A DNA stretch of 42,659 nt from JBBQVS01 sp038211295 (GTDB lineage: Bacteria > Chloroflexota > Ktedonobacteria > Ktedonobacterales > Ktedonobacteraceae), in assembly GCA_038211295.1 (NCBI GenBank), contig JBBQVS010000030.1, positions 1 through 42,659 on the forward strand, given 5' to 3'. Position numbers and translations under genes: made by a program. Below are positions 8,194 to 17,253 of the stretch, piece after piece (the stretch's first letter is position 1; the number at the start of each line of letters is the position of its first letter). The notes beneath the pieces are model-generated. The model made no database searches. It worked only from the letters and a program-made list of their open reading frames with translations, and was not told the DNA's origin.

Positions 8194-10968
8194 CTACACA
8201 AGCAGTAGTTCCTGCTGTTGCTTGTAGAGGACCGCGAGGAACGCTTCGACAACCTGTGGGTCGAACTGACTGCCCACACAGCGTTGCAATTCTGCACTTG
8301 CCTCTTCGATGGTGCGTGGCTCACGATAGGCACGGTGCGAGATCATAGCATCGTAAGAGTCTACAACTGAGAGGATACGCGCACCAAGCGGGATATTTTC
8401 ACCCGTCAGTTGGCTTGGATAGCCTGCACCGTCCCAGCGTTCATGGTGTGCGACAACAATATTTGAGAGCAGGCGTAGAATACCCCCCGTTTGCTCAAGG
8501 ATAGTGCGCCCGATGTCAGGATGCGAACGCATGACCGCCCACTCATCACTGGTCAATGGCCCCGGCTTATGCAGAATTGCGTCGGGAATACCGATCTTTC
8601 CGATGTCGTGCAATAGAGCGGCCAGGCGAATCAGGTGTACCTCGTCTTCCGAACGGCCTAGTTGTCGCGCCGTTTCTTCTGCGAGTCGCACCATGCGATG
8701 AGCATGTTCGTGCGTGCTACCATCATGGGCAGAGGCGGCGGCGGCCAACGCTTGTACAGCTTCTGCCTCACCAGGACAACGCTCAGAAGTCGGTTGTGGC
8801 TCTATCATACTCTCTTGTTCTATGTCAGCAACGCAAACACGGTTGCGCCCCGTCTTTTTGGCCCGATACATTGCCTGATCCGCGCTTATAATCAGCGTTT
8901 CGCGGTTCACGCCATGCAACCGATAGACCGCGACACCGATACTGGTAGTTACGGGAATTGCGAGCGGAGCCTGCCCGTCCTCTTGCCAGATACAGGGTTC
9001 GGCGTTGACGGCAACGCGCAAACGTTCCGCGATCTGAATGGCCTGCTCAATCTCAGTGTCAGCTAACAAAATCGCGAATTCTTCCCCGCCGTAGCGTCCA
9101 ACGAAATCTTGCTCGCGCAGGGTGGCGCGGAATCGCCACCCAACCTCGCGTAGAATTGCATCACCTGCACGATGTCCCCACGTATCGTTGACGCGCTTGA
9201 AGTGATCCAGGTCGGTAAACAGCACCGCGCACGAGCGTTGAGTGCGCTGACAAGACAGCACAATATCGTCAACCATATTCATCACAGCGCGGTGATTGGG
9301 GAGACCAGTGATGGCGTCCGTGACCGCCGCCTGTGCATGTTCGCGGCACAGCATGTCCACCTCTTCCAACAGCACTTGTTGCTGAACGTAGGACTCTTGC
9401 AACTGCGAACGTAACCTCGCCTCCTGCACATTCAAACGCTGTTGCTCCTGAAGTGCTGCTTGCACGCGTGGCAACATGCTTATTAGCCAGCCCAGCACGA
9501 TAGATACAACAATAATGCTACTTAGAAGCAGCGTCCACATACTATTGACAAAGGGGGTGGGCAACCACGAGCGCGTCAACACCAGCCATATAGCATAAAG
9601 ATACGCCCCAAATCCCAGCACGGAGAGCAAACAAAGAACGATGCATTGCTTCAACGATATACCTTGTTTTTGACGCCGTTTGAACAGGACAAATATCGCC
9701 AGAACAAACGTTAAAGAGGACATAACCGCAAAGATTATAGACGAACTTGCCTGTACAGCAATATAAAGATGCAGAGGCGTATCTTTATTGAGACCAAGCA
9801 CATGCTGCGCGGGAGCAGAGATTTGCGCGACGAGAAAAGGCATCACAACGAAAATCAGCATCGCGAGCGTCCCACTGATTACAGCCTGTACCATAATACT
9901 AAACACAGGCACTCCGTAGCGGTTCGTGTGCGTCAGTTGCTGTGGTAGCACCTTCTCCTGTGCAAGCACAACCAGCAAACGCGAGTAGACAACGAGCGCG
10001 GCAAGCACGATTGTACCCAATCCCAGCGCAAGAATATTTGTTACAATCGGCATAGTATATGGTGTATTGAACACAATCATCATCGCAATCACGGGAGCCG
10101 TTAGAGTGCTTGCCTGTTCTGGTGGCACAATCACCATCACACCTAACGTACCCAGAAGCATAATCCCGACCACCAGAAACGAGCTTAGCCACAGGAAGCG
10201 TGAGACTATTTTACTCGACCCACCTTTTTCGGCGCGTACCTCCTGTTTAAGGAAAAGAGGAACATGCATTCCGAGCAGAGACATCACAATCAGACCGTAC
10301 CCCCCCATGTTGCTGGTATTGAAAGACCACTGAGTGGGAAAGGCAAATGAACGCGCGAGCGGGTGACTGCTGAGTATCCACCAGACTCCTGTAGCACCAA
10401 GTATTACAAGGAGCACCAGGTAGGGGAGTGCCATAGCAAACAGGAGCCGTTTAACCCAGCGCATAGGCAGGCAAGCAACGAGTGTCGTCGTACAAAAAAT
10501 CATGCTGACCATTATTCCACGGAGCAATGGACGTGAGTTGGCCCAGAGCGGAGATGGAACAAAGAAATGCGATACCTCGACACACGCTTCAATGGTCGAA
10601 ACAACGACCAACACGCCGGGCCACCAGACGCTAAAGGCCGCGAAAATGCTCAGGCCCCGTCCCCGCGCGTCTAGAGTCCAGTGATAAGGCGTCTCCTGAT
10701 CCGTGAATTGCTTGTTTAACCAGTTTGTTACGATGATACGTGGCAATACAAAGAAGAGTAGACTCAGACCGATATAGAGGAATGCAGTAGGACCACCTGA
10801 TTGCAGCGTCGTAAAAGAACCAAGCGTAACTACTGTTAAGAGCGTAAAAATAGTCAGGTCACGCGTCCCCAATACTTTTGGCAGCACTACCTGATCGGGT
10901 GGAGGATGAATCGGTGTTGTATCGTTCGCGAATGTATCCACACGCGCTGGTAAAATCGTGAAAGTCAT
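8194..10968 (-). CDS. APC-permease-like sensor fused to GGDEF and HD-GYP domains (c-di-GMP enzyme)
   Basis: A 924-residue membrane protein. Residues about 30-500 resemble an APC-superfamily amino acid permease (LPKVLGTRDLTIFTLL at the start, GGPTAFLYIGLSLLFFVLP, about 12 hydrophobic segments). A Gln/Leu-rich helix (about 500-555) leads into a GGDEF domain. That domain has an intact active site GGEEF (near residue 628) and the inhibitory-site motif RxxD (REQD) five residues before it. An HD-GYP domain follows with LHDIGKIGIPD (near 787), HP, and HHERWDGAGYP. GGDEF domains make c-di-GMP; HD-GYP domains hydrolyse it. Both look catalytically complete, so this is probably a bifunctional enzyme gated by a transporter-like sensor. 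A TAGGAGAAC ribosome site supports the ATG. Confidence 0.88.
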   Translation of the reverse strand: MTFTILPARVDTFANDTTPIHPPPDQVVLPKVLGTRDLTIFTLLTVVTLGSFTTLQSGGPTAFLYIGLSLLFFVLPRIIVTNWLNKQFTDQETPYHWTLDARGRGLSIFAAFSVWWPGVLVVVSTIEACVEVSHFFVPSPLWANSRPLLRGIMVSMIFCTTTLVACLPMRWVKRLLFAMALPYLVLLVILGATGVWWILSSHPLARSFAFPTQWSFNTSNMGGYGLIVMSLLGMHVPLFLKQEVRAEKGGSSKIVSRFLWLSSFLVVGIMLLGTLGVMVIVPPEQASTLTAPVIAMMIVFNTPYTMPIVTNILALGLGTIVLAALVVYSRLLVVLAQEKVLPQQLTHTNRYGVPVFSIMVQAVISGTLAMLIFVVMPFLVAQISAPAQHVLGLNKDTPLHLYIAVQASSSIIFAVMSSLTFVLAIFVLFKRRQKQGISLKQCIVLCLLSVLGFGAYLYAIWLVLTRSWLPTPFVNSMWTLLLSSIIVVSIVLGWLISMLPRVQAALQEQQRLNVQEARLRSQLQESYVQQQVLLEEVDMLCREHAQAAVTDAITGLPNHRAVMNMVDDIVLSCQRTQRSCAVLFTDLDHFKRVNDTWGHRAGDAILREVGWRFRATLREQDFVGRYGGEEFAILLADTEIEQAIQIAERLRVAVNAEPCIWQEDGQAPLAIPVTTSIGVAVYRLHGVNRETLIISADQAMYRAKKTGRNRVCVADIEQESMIEPQPTSERCPGEAEAVQALAAAASAHDGSTHEHAHRMVRLAEETARQLGRSEDEVHLIRLAALLHDIGKIGIPDAILHKPGPLTSDEWAVMRSHPDIGRTILEQTGGILRLLSNIVVAHHERWDGAGYPSQLTGENIPLGARILSVVDSYDAMISHRAYREPRTIEEASAELQRCVGSQFDPQVVEAFLAVLYKQQQELLLV

Positions 10969-11051
10969 AGCGTTCTCCTAACAAGCAACATACCGACGAG
11001 CTTTATAGTATTACCATTGCTAATCGGCATATTGCGTATCAGGATACAGGG

Positions 11052-12842
11052 CTATAACTCTAAACTCTTCGTTTCTACAATCCCTTTGACGTGCTCAATA
11101 AATTGTGTCAGGGGCATCGCTTTCAGGTCAACATTTGTGCGGAGCCGCACGGATGCCGCCTCAGACGCGGCTTCTTTGTCGCCAACGACAAGCATGTACG
11201 GTATTTTCTGCATCTGGGCATCGCGAATTTTCGCGTTCATGCGCTCGCCACGTCCATCGACCTCGGCCCGCAAGCCAGCCGCCTTCAGCATCGTGGCTAC
11301 CTTGTTAGCGTACTCGTGGTGACGATCCGCGATAGGAATAATCATGGCCTGCACGGGGGACAGCCAGACGGGAAACGCGCCCGCGAAATGCTCGATGATA
11401 AGCGCGAGGAAGCGTTCCGTCGAACCCGTCACGGCGCGGTGAATCATCACCGGACGGTGCGCCTGTCCATCCTCGCCAATATACTCAAGCTCGAAGTTCT
11501 CCGGTTGCACAAAGTCAAGCTGAATCGTTGGCCCCTGCCACTCGCGGCCCAGCGCGTCACGCACCAGAATGTCTATCTTGGGGCCATAGAACGCTGCCTC
11601 GCCAATGCCCTCTTCGTAGGCAATGCCCTTGCTCTCAACCGCGCTTCGCAGCGTGTTCTCCGCTGTCTCCCATACCTCGTCGCTACCAACGTACTCCGCC
11701 TTCTTCTGTGGGTCGCGTAGCGAGAGGCGCACAGAGTAGTCCAGCAAGCCATACGTCTTGAAGACCTCTAATGTCAGGTTGAAGGCATTGTTAAACTCCT
11801 CCTGAATCTGGTCCGGGCGCATAAACACATGGGCGTCGTCCTGCGTGATGCTCCGCACGCGAGCAAGGCCCGTCAGCGTACCGGCCTTCTCGTAGCGATA
11901 GAGCGTGGCGAACTCGGCATAACGCACAGGTAGCTCACGGTAGCTGTGCATCTGCGCCTTGTAGACCAGAATGTGATGCGGGCAGTTCATCGGCTTGAGC
12001 ATATACGCGTCATCCTCTGATTGCTCCTGCTCGCCCTTCATCATTGGAAACATATCTTCACGGTACGTGTACCAGTGCTTCGACGTTTTGTACAGACTCA
12101 CCTTGCCTAGATGCGATGTCCACACATGCTGGTAGCCGTAGCGTTCCTGCGTCGCGCGAACATACTCCTCCATCAGGTGACGCAACATCTCGCCGCGCGG
12201 CAGGAACATTGGCACACCTGCGGACACCTCTTCACTTAAAAAGAAAAGTTTGAGTTCGCGTCCAAGTTTGCGATGATCGCGCTTCTGCGCCTCTTCGAGT
12301 CGCCAGAGGTACTGGTCAAGCTCCTCTTGTGTTGCCCAGGCCGTGCCATAGATGCGCTGCAACATCGGACGATGCTCGTCGCCACGCCAGTACGCGCCCG
12401 CGACACGCATCAGTTTTACCGCGCCAATCTGCCCCGTGTGTTCGACGTGTTGCCCGCGACAGAGGTCGAGAAACGTGTTTTGCCGCTCCATGCCGACTTC
12501 CGCGTCTGACAGATTCTCGATAAGCTCAACTTTGTACTGCTGGTGCTTCTCATGAAAGTATTTCAGAGCCGTCTCACGGGGCCAGCTATCGTGCAGAAAG
12601 GGATAGTTGCCAGCGATAATGCGCTTCATACGCTGCTCGATATCGGGCAGGTCTTCGGGCGTCAGTGTGCGAGGTAGATCAAAGTCATAATAAAAGCCAT
12701 CCTCGATGGCAGGCCCAATCGCGAGGCTTGCATCTGGAAATACCTCCAGCACCGCCTCCGCCAGAACGTGTGCGGCGGAGTGCCGCATACGCTGGATAGG
12801 CGTGTAGTTTACCGCATCTTGCAGTTCGACTTCTACCGACAT
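11052..12842 (-). CDS. thrS: Threonyl-tRNA synthetase lacking the TGS domain
   Basis: A 596-residue class II synthetase that charges tRNA-Thr. The editing domain begins almost at residue 1, with HSAAH (residues 21-25) and CRGQH (near 128) as its catalytic residues. The N-terminal TGS domain found in the roughly 640-residue E. coli enzyme is absent. The catalytic core has MNCPHH (zinc Cys), TQDDAHVFMRPDQI and MIHRAVTGSTERFLALIIEHF. The C-terminal anticodon-binding domain starts near AMIIPIADRHHEYANKV. Expression is very probably controlled by the T-box leader directly upstream. Confidence 0.95.
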   Translation of the reverse strand: MSVEVELQDAVNYTPIQRMRHSAAHVLAEAVLEVFPDASLAIGPAIEDGFYYDFDLPRTLTPEDLPDIEQRMKRIIAGNYPFLHDSWPRETALKYFHEKHQQYKVELIENLSDAEVGMERQNTFLDLCRGQHVEHTGQIGAVKLMRVAGAYWRGDEHRPMLQRIYGTAWATQEELDQYLWRLEEAQKRDHRKLGRELKLFFLSEEVSAGVPMFLPRGEMLRHLMEEYVRATQERYGYQHVWTSHLGKVSLYKTSKHWYTYREDMFPMMKGEQEQSEDDAYMLKPMNCPHHILVYKAQMHSYRELPVRYAEFATLYRYEKAGTLTGLARVRSITQDDAHVFMRPDQIQEEFNNAFNLTLEVFKTYGLLDYSVRLSLRDPQKKAEYVGSDEVWETAENTLRSAVESKGIAYEEGIGEAAFYGPKIDILVRDALGREWQGPTIQLDFVQPENFELEYIGEDGQAHRPVMIHRAVTGSTERFLALIIEHFAGAFPVWLSPVQAMIIPIADRHHEYANKVATMLKAAGLRAEVDGRGERMNAKIRDAQMQKIPYMLVVGDKEAASEAASVRLRTNVDLKAMPLTQFIEHVKGIVETKSLEL

Positions 12843-12888
12843 AAAAGTTTACTCTTTCATTTTCCTGTACAGGCACTAAAAAGACAAC

Positions 12889-13207
12889 AAAAAACCTTCT
12901 CGTCCCTCATTGGGACGAGAAGGCGTGTGACGCTTGTCTCGTGGTTCCACCCATCTTCCGCTTCTCTCGCAACACTCAGGTCAGTCAAGCCAGTGGACTA
13001 TACTCTATCGTAATTCCTGTGATTTGTCTGTGCGGAGAACGCGCTTATGCAACTGCTAACGGAGTTGAAGCGTACACATTACTTGCTCTGTGTAGGCACA
13101 CAAGGGGTATTCACTTCTTCCTGATAGGAACACTCGCAGCCATCGATGCTTCCTCTCTGCATATCTCTGGGAAGGAACATGTCTCGTGTAGGCCATATTA
13201 GATTGTT
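12889..13207 (-). promoter_or_regulatory. T-box riboswitch leader of thrS
   Basis: Read on the minus strand, the leader contains GGGTGGAACCACG (12952-12940), the conserved T-box bulge. Its UGGA should pair with a tRNA ending UCCA, fitting a threonine tRNA with a U discriminator. A strong terminator follows: stem CCTTCTCGTCCC / GGGACGAGAAGG (12912-12923 with 12895-12906), then TTTTTT. Upstream is a long stem I region. The triplet ACC (13108-13106, context GAATACCCC) is my candidate threonine specifier codon. T-boxes sense uncharged tRNA and allow read-through when threonine is short. The stem I boundaries are approximate. Confidence 0.88.
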
Positions 13208-13213
13208 ACTGGC

Positions 13214-13242
13214 ATCATACCATAGCAGTAGGAAGACCGCAA
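13214..13242 (-). promoter_or_regulatory. Promoter of the T-box/thrS transcript
   Basis: On the minus strand TTGCGG (13242-13237) and TATGAT (13219-13214) are separated by exactly 17 bases. This predicts a start near 13207, just before the T-box stem I. Confidence 0.7.
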
Positions 13243-13440
13243 GAGTTTTTGAAGATTACCCGTATCATATACAACGTGCATCTCTACTACATAAAGACAC
13301 AGCATAGCCAAAACTTATACAAATACAAACAAAGCATCGACGCGTTTTCAGTGATGTGCTATGCTACACAAACCGATAGACAAGTGGTCTCTATTGTTCT
13401 TCTGACCAGAGGCAACGAGAACCGGAGAGGGTACACGGCG

Positions 13441-14544
13441 GTGCAAAGAGGATCAATCGATAGACCAGATTTAAGGTTGTATTCAGACATGCCGATGTTC
13501 AACACAAAGGCAGTCGTGCAACAGACCGGTGTTCCCGCGCCAACACTACGTGCCTGGGAACGCCGCTACACACTGCTCTCACCCGAACGGGCAGGCAACA
13601 CGTATCGTCTCTATACCGAACGCGATATCGTGATGATTCGCTGGCTCAAAGAACGTGTCGATGGGGGTATGTCGATCAGTCAGGCGATTGCGCTGTTTCG
13701 TCACAAGACCGATGAGGAAGAGACCGTACTAGAGTTAGAAGTCGGAGCATCGTCAGTAGAGAATGAGGGAAACGAGAGCAACCCGCTGGCAGCTGAGAGA
13801 GAAGATACAAACTCCGATGTGATAGTATTAGATGCTGAATACGCTTCACTATCGGACGCGCATTATACACAGAATGCATTCCCAATGGTGTATAGTATGC
13901 GCTTGGTACGTGAGCGACTGATAGAAGCGTTCAACCAGTTGGATGAGTCCGTCGCGGGTACGATTATGGGATCAATGCTAGCAATCTATCCGCTTGAACA
14001 GGTCTGTACCGAGCTAATTTCGCCGACAATGTGGCAAATTGGACAACTCTGGGTTGATGGAACCATCACCGTCTCGGTGGAGCATTTCGCGAGTAACTTT
14101 TTTCGTGCGCTCCTCACCAACCTGTTCCATGTCGCGCCCATTGTTATAAATGGGCCACTGGCAATAGTGTGCTGCGCCCCTGGGGAACCGCACGAGCTGG
14201 CACCACTTATGTTGGCATTATTCTTACGCCGTAGGGGTGTGCGTGTGGCCTACCTGGGACAAAACATAGAGATAGAGGGCTTACTGCAAACAGTGCGAAA
14301 GCTAACGCCGACTCTTCTGTGTATCTCTTTGACGATGCCCTCGTATCTCTCGGCGGTAATTGGTCTTGCTCATCGCATTGAAGCATTGACAGGGCCGCGC
14401 CCCATCTTCGCCTTTGGAGGGCAGGTATTCATGCACAACGCACAAGTGATCTCGCAGATTCCCGGTGTCTACCTGCATGGAGATTTGAGAAGTGTTGTAG
14501 CGCAATTGCGCGATATGATAGTACAAACAGAGAATAAAAGCTAG
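13441..14544 (+). CDS. MerR-type regulator with B12-binding domain (CarH/LitR-like photoreceptor)
   Basis: About 367 residues if it starts at GTG 13441, which follows GGAGAGGG by about nine bases; ATG 13489 is the alternative. Residues 19-85 are a MerR winged helix-turn-helix (VVQQTGVPAPTLRAWERRY, NTYRLYTERDIVMIRWLKE). An acidic linker follows. The C-terminal part is a methionine-synthase-like B12 module. It has the W-x9-E-H motif (Trp204, Glu214, His215) of CarH, and His251 in GEPHELAPL at the place of the cobalt-ligating His. In CarH, adenosylcobalamin forms a dark-state DNA-bound tetramer that light disrupts. The target genes here are unknown. The next gene overlaps its stop codon. Confidence 0.82.
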   Translation: MQRGSIDRPDLRLYSDMPMFNTKAVVQQTGVPAPTLRAWERRYTLLSPERAGNTYRLYTERDIVMIRWLKERVDGGMSISQAIALFRHKTDEEETVLELEVGASSVENEGNESNPLAAEREDTNSDVIVLDAEYASLSDAHYTQNAFPMVYSMRLVRERLIEAFNQLDESVAGTIMGSMLAIYPLEQVCTELISPTMWQIGQLWVDGTITVSVEHFASNFFRALLTNLFHVAPIVINGPLAIVCCAPGEPHELAPLMLALFLRRRGVRVAYLGQNIEIEGLLQTVRKLTPTLLCISLTMPSYLSAVIGLAHRIEALTGPRPIFAFGGQVFMHNAQVISQIPGVYLHGDLRSVVAQLRDMIVQTENKS

Positions 14545-15407
14545 TGTTTACAACATCTACCGCACCAGCAAAAACGTTTCCTAAATATGGCTTTATCGGT
14601 CTAGCTTTGTGCCTACTCGCGTGGGCGTGTTCGTGGCTACGCATCGACCCGTTCTACCGCTATAGCTTCTTTCCACTTTGGTTAGGGTACATTCTTTTCA
14701 TGGACGCGCTTGTATTTATACGCCACGATACCTCTCTTTTAACACGAATGCGCTGGCGATACATTCAGCTTTTCGGCATTTCGGGCCTCTTCTGGTGGAC
14801 ATTTGAACTGCTCAACACGCCCGTGCAAAACTGGCATTACCGTATGGATCAACCCTACACGCCACTGACCTACTTCCTGCTCGCCAGTCTCAGCTTTAGT
14901 ACCGTTCTCCCTGCCGTCATGGAAACGGCAGAGTTTCTCGCCACTTTCGAGCGATGGCGTCCACGTCTACCCGCGCACGAAGCTGGGCCGCGCCTACCGC
15001 TCTGGGTTACGCTTGTTCTTATAACCCTGGGCATCGCGTGCCTGATTCTGCCCTGGGTCTTTCCCCAATATTGCTTCGCGCTGATCTGGCTCAGCGTTGT
15101 ACTCATTCTCGACCCCATCAACAACTTTTTCGGCAGAAAATCAGCGTTCGCTCATATCGCGGCGAATGATTGGCACTTCTTTGTCTTGCCGCTTGCGGGC
15201 CTATGCTGTGGTTTCTTATGGGAGATGTGGAACTACTTCGCGCTTCCCAAATGGTACTATACTGTTCCTTATGTTGGCTTCTTCAAAATATTCGAGATGC
15301 CTGCTTTAGGCTATACAGGCTACCTTCCCTTCGCGCTCGAACTCTTCGCCATGTACCAATTCATCCTCCTAATAACGGGCCAGAAAAAAGACTACCTGAC
15401 AATTTAA
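14544..15407 (+). CDS. Unknown multi-pass membrane protein, coupled to the B12 regulator
   Basis: A 287-residue protein with about eight hydrophobic segments and no family that I recognise. It starts at GTG 14544, sharing one base with the TAG stop of the B12-binding regulator, so translation is probably coupled. Aromatic-rich blocks recur: LFWWTFELLNTPVQNWHY near residue 95 and FLWEMWNYFALPKWYYTVPY near 230, then FEMPALGYTGYLPFALEL. The repeated Trp-Glu and Asn-Trp pattern suggests an internal duplication. The tight coupling suggests that it belongs to the light or B12 response, but no carotenoid-enzyme motif was recognised. Function is not assigned. Confidence 0.75.
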   Translation: MFTTSTAPAKTFPKYGFIGLALCLLAWACSWLRIDPFYRYSFFPLWLGYILFMDALVFIRHDTSLLTRMRWRYIQLFGISGLFWWTFELLNTPVQNWHYRMDQPYTPLTYFLLASLSFSTVLPAVMETAEFLATFERWRPRLPAHEAGPRLPLWVTLVLITLGIACLILPWVFPQYCFALIWLSVVLILDPINNFFGRKSAFAHIAANDWHFFVLPLAGLCCGFLWEMWNYFALPKWYYTVPYVGFFKIFEMPALGYTGYLPFALELFAMYQFILLITGQKKDYLTI

Positions 15408-15429
15408 CAGGCTCTTAGCCTATATAAAG

Positions 15430-15470
15430 AACAGGAAATCGCGCACTATACAAAAACGTGGTTTCCTGTT
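15430..15470 (+). terminator. Probable terminator after the 8-TM protein gene
   Basis: AACAGGAAA (15430-15438) pairs perfectly with TTTCCTGTT (15462-15470) around a 23-base loop, shortly after the stop codon. There is no strong T run behind it, so termination is only probable. Confidence 0.5.
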
Positions 15471-15631
15471 TCCACTGCGTCTCTTCTCTTTCCTCATCCT
15501 ATTTTTCTTGCCCCGATATGCCGATATGTTATCATAACACTCCTATTGAGATACTCCTATCGCAGTAATAGTGTCGTAAAAGAGGTTACTCTGATACAAT
15601 TACTTTCCAATAACTAGAAGGGTGGAGAAAA

Positions 15632-15847
15632 ATGGTACGTCTCCTCGTTAAAGAGGTTGCTCAGCGCAAAGGGTTCAGCATGGGCCGTTTACAACGGACT
15701 GCCAACATTTCCTATCGGACAGTCAAATTGATTTATCAAGACCCACGCAAAGATGTGACACTTAGTACGCTTGAAAAAATCGCGCATGCGCTCGATGTCC
15801 CTATACGCGACCTGATAGATGATACCTCCGATGGTGATACATTGTAG
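15632..15847 (+). CDS. Small XRE/Cro-type DNA-binding protein
   Basis: A 71-residue protein that is almost entirely a Cro/C1-type helix-turn-helix: VKEVAQRKGFSMGRLQRTANISYRTVKLIYQ, then LSTLEKIAHALDVPIRDLI. Such mini-regulators bind short operators as dimers. GGGTGGAG lies about six bases before the ATG. An extended -10 element (TGATACAAT, 15592-15600) is a likely promoter. It stands alone upstream of dnaN, in the position where dnaA often lies. Its target is unknown; the inverted repeat at the dnaN promoter is one candidate. Confidence 0.85.
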   Translation: MVRLLVKEVAQRKGFSMGRLQRTANISYRTVKLIYQDPRKDVTLSTLEKIAHALDVPIRDLIDDTSDGDTL

Positions 15848-15899
15848 TATTCTGCCATAGTCTTACACGCTCCAAACTATCCACACGCCGGCATAAATT

Positions 15900-15983
15900 C
15901 CCTCATTGTTAGAAGCGGACAGGGCCGTCTCTCCCAATTCTGTTTGCCACACCGTTTACAATGAGGGTAGACTACGCTATACT
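15900..15983 (+). promoter_or_regulatory. dnaN promoter with flanking inverted repeat
   Basis: TTTACA (15955-15960) and TATACT (15978-15983) are 17 bases apart. A perfect 10-bp inverted repeat has arms CCCTCATTGT (15900-15909) and ACAATGAGGG (15958-15967). Its right arm overlaps the -35 element, so it may be a paired operator. Confidence 0.6.
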
Positions 15984-16039
15984 ACTCAAAAACAATTGTA
16001 TACTTTTGCTCTCAATGGTTGTGTTTGGAGGAACTTTTC

Positions 16040-17164
16040 GTGAAAATTACGTGTAAACAGCAGGAATTGAGCCGTGGACTTTCCGTGGTAAGCCACGCGG
16101 TCTCAAGCCGTAGCACCCTGCCTATTCTTTCCAATATTTTGCTTTCTACCGATAATGGACGCTTACGACTCTATGCAACCAATCTGGAAATTGGCATCAA
16201 CTGCTGGATTGATGTAGAGGTACATGAAGAAGGAACGACAACAGTTCCCGCCAAACTCATCACTGATCTCGTCAACAGCCTGCCACAAGCTCCAATCGAT
16301 ATCACCGTCCCCGAAGACTCACATACGATGAACATCAAAAGCCTGCGGAGTATCGTCAACATCAAAGGTATGGACCCTTCGGAATTTCCGCTCAGCCCGA
16401 ACACTGAGGGGAGCGACCCACCAATTGTTATCGACGCGGCGCAACTCAAGGAGATGATTTCGGAAGTCGCGTTTGCCGCAGCAGACGATGACTCGCGCCC
16501 AGTCCTGACAGGCGTCCTTGTGCAGGTCAACACGGGCAAAATTACGTTTGCCGCCGCCGACGCGTTTCGTCTCGCGGTACGCGTCTCACCCCTGACGGAC
16601 GATAATGTGTTACGCAATGATATCCTCATTCCGGCCCGCACACTGACCGAGCTTTCGCGCATCCTGCCCTCGGAAGGAGCCGTCAACATGGTCGTGACGC
16701 CTAACCGCAGTCAGGTGCTGTTCCACACCAAAGATACCGACCTACTCTCACGCTTGATTGAAGGCACGTTTCCAAATTTCCGCCAGATTATCCCGAAAGA
16801 CCACACCACGAGCGCGGTTATCGATACCAAAGAGTTCGCGGCGGCGGTCAAGTCTGTCGCGCCGTTCGCACGCGACAGTTCCAATATCGCGCGTATCAAA
16901 ATTCAAGGCACAGGCGAGGGAACGCTAACGATTGAGGCCACCGCCGAGGATGTTGGCGACAACATCAGCACCATCAATGCGTCAGTCGACGGGCCAGAGC
17001 AACAGATTATCTTCAACATCAAGTATCTCGCCGAGGTGCTGTCAATTCTCGACACACCACAGGTACGACTCGAAGTGACATCCGCGACCCGCCCCGGAGT
17101 TGTCAGGCCCCTGAGTTCCGCCGACTACACCTATGTTATTATGCCCATGAGCACAAACCGCTAA
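16040..17164 (+). CDS. dnaN: DNA polymerase III beta subunit (sliding clamp)
   Basis: A 374-residue protein of normal length for the bacterial clamp, which forms a ring dimer that tethers the replicative polymerase to DNA. Three similar domains are visible. The N-terminus KITCKQQELSRGLSVVSHAVSSR...LPILSNILL is family-typical. The C-terminus ends with YTYVIMPMSTNR, matching the conserved VIMPM hydrophobic-cleft segment. GTG at 16040 was chosen because TTTGGAGGAAC lies just upstream. recF follows after a short gap in the same direction, as in many dnaA-dnaN-recF clusters, but dnaA is not here. Confidence 0.95.
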   Translation: MKITCKQQELSRGLSVVSHAVSSRSTLPILSNILLSTDNGRLRLYATNLEIGINCWIDVEVHEEGTTTVPAKLITDLVNSLPQAPIDITVPEDSHTMNIKSLRSIVNIKGMDPSEFPLSPNTEGSDPPIVIDAAQLKEMISEVAFAAADDDSRPVLTGVLVQVNTGKITFAAADAFRLAVRVSPLTDDNVLRNDILIPARTLTELSRILPSEGAVNMVVTPNRSQVLFHTKDTDLLSRLIEGTFPNFRQIIPKDHTTSAVIDTKEFAAAVKSVAPFARDSSNIARIKIQGTGEGTLTIEATAEDVGDNISTINASVDGPEQQIIFNIKYLAEVLSILDTPQVRLEVTSATRPGVVRPLSSADYTYVIMPMSTNR

Positions 17165-17253
17165 CCTGGCATGTGTTGACAACTCTCTAGCAAACGGTGC
17201 AGGGGCATAAATATGTCCCTGTATCGTTTCACAGGTTCCTGTAAAGAGCTAGC

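Noticed and set aside
13249..13440. N-terminal extension of the B12 regulator from TTG 13249
   Set aside because: The extra 64 residues have no domain character, and a well-placed GGAGAGGG supports GTG 13441. The stretch is more likely promoter DNA.
15848..16039. Possible replication origin in front of dnaN
   Set aside because: Only one DnaA-box-like sequence (CTATCCACA) is present and dnaA is absent; no cluster of boxes or AT-rich unwinding region.
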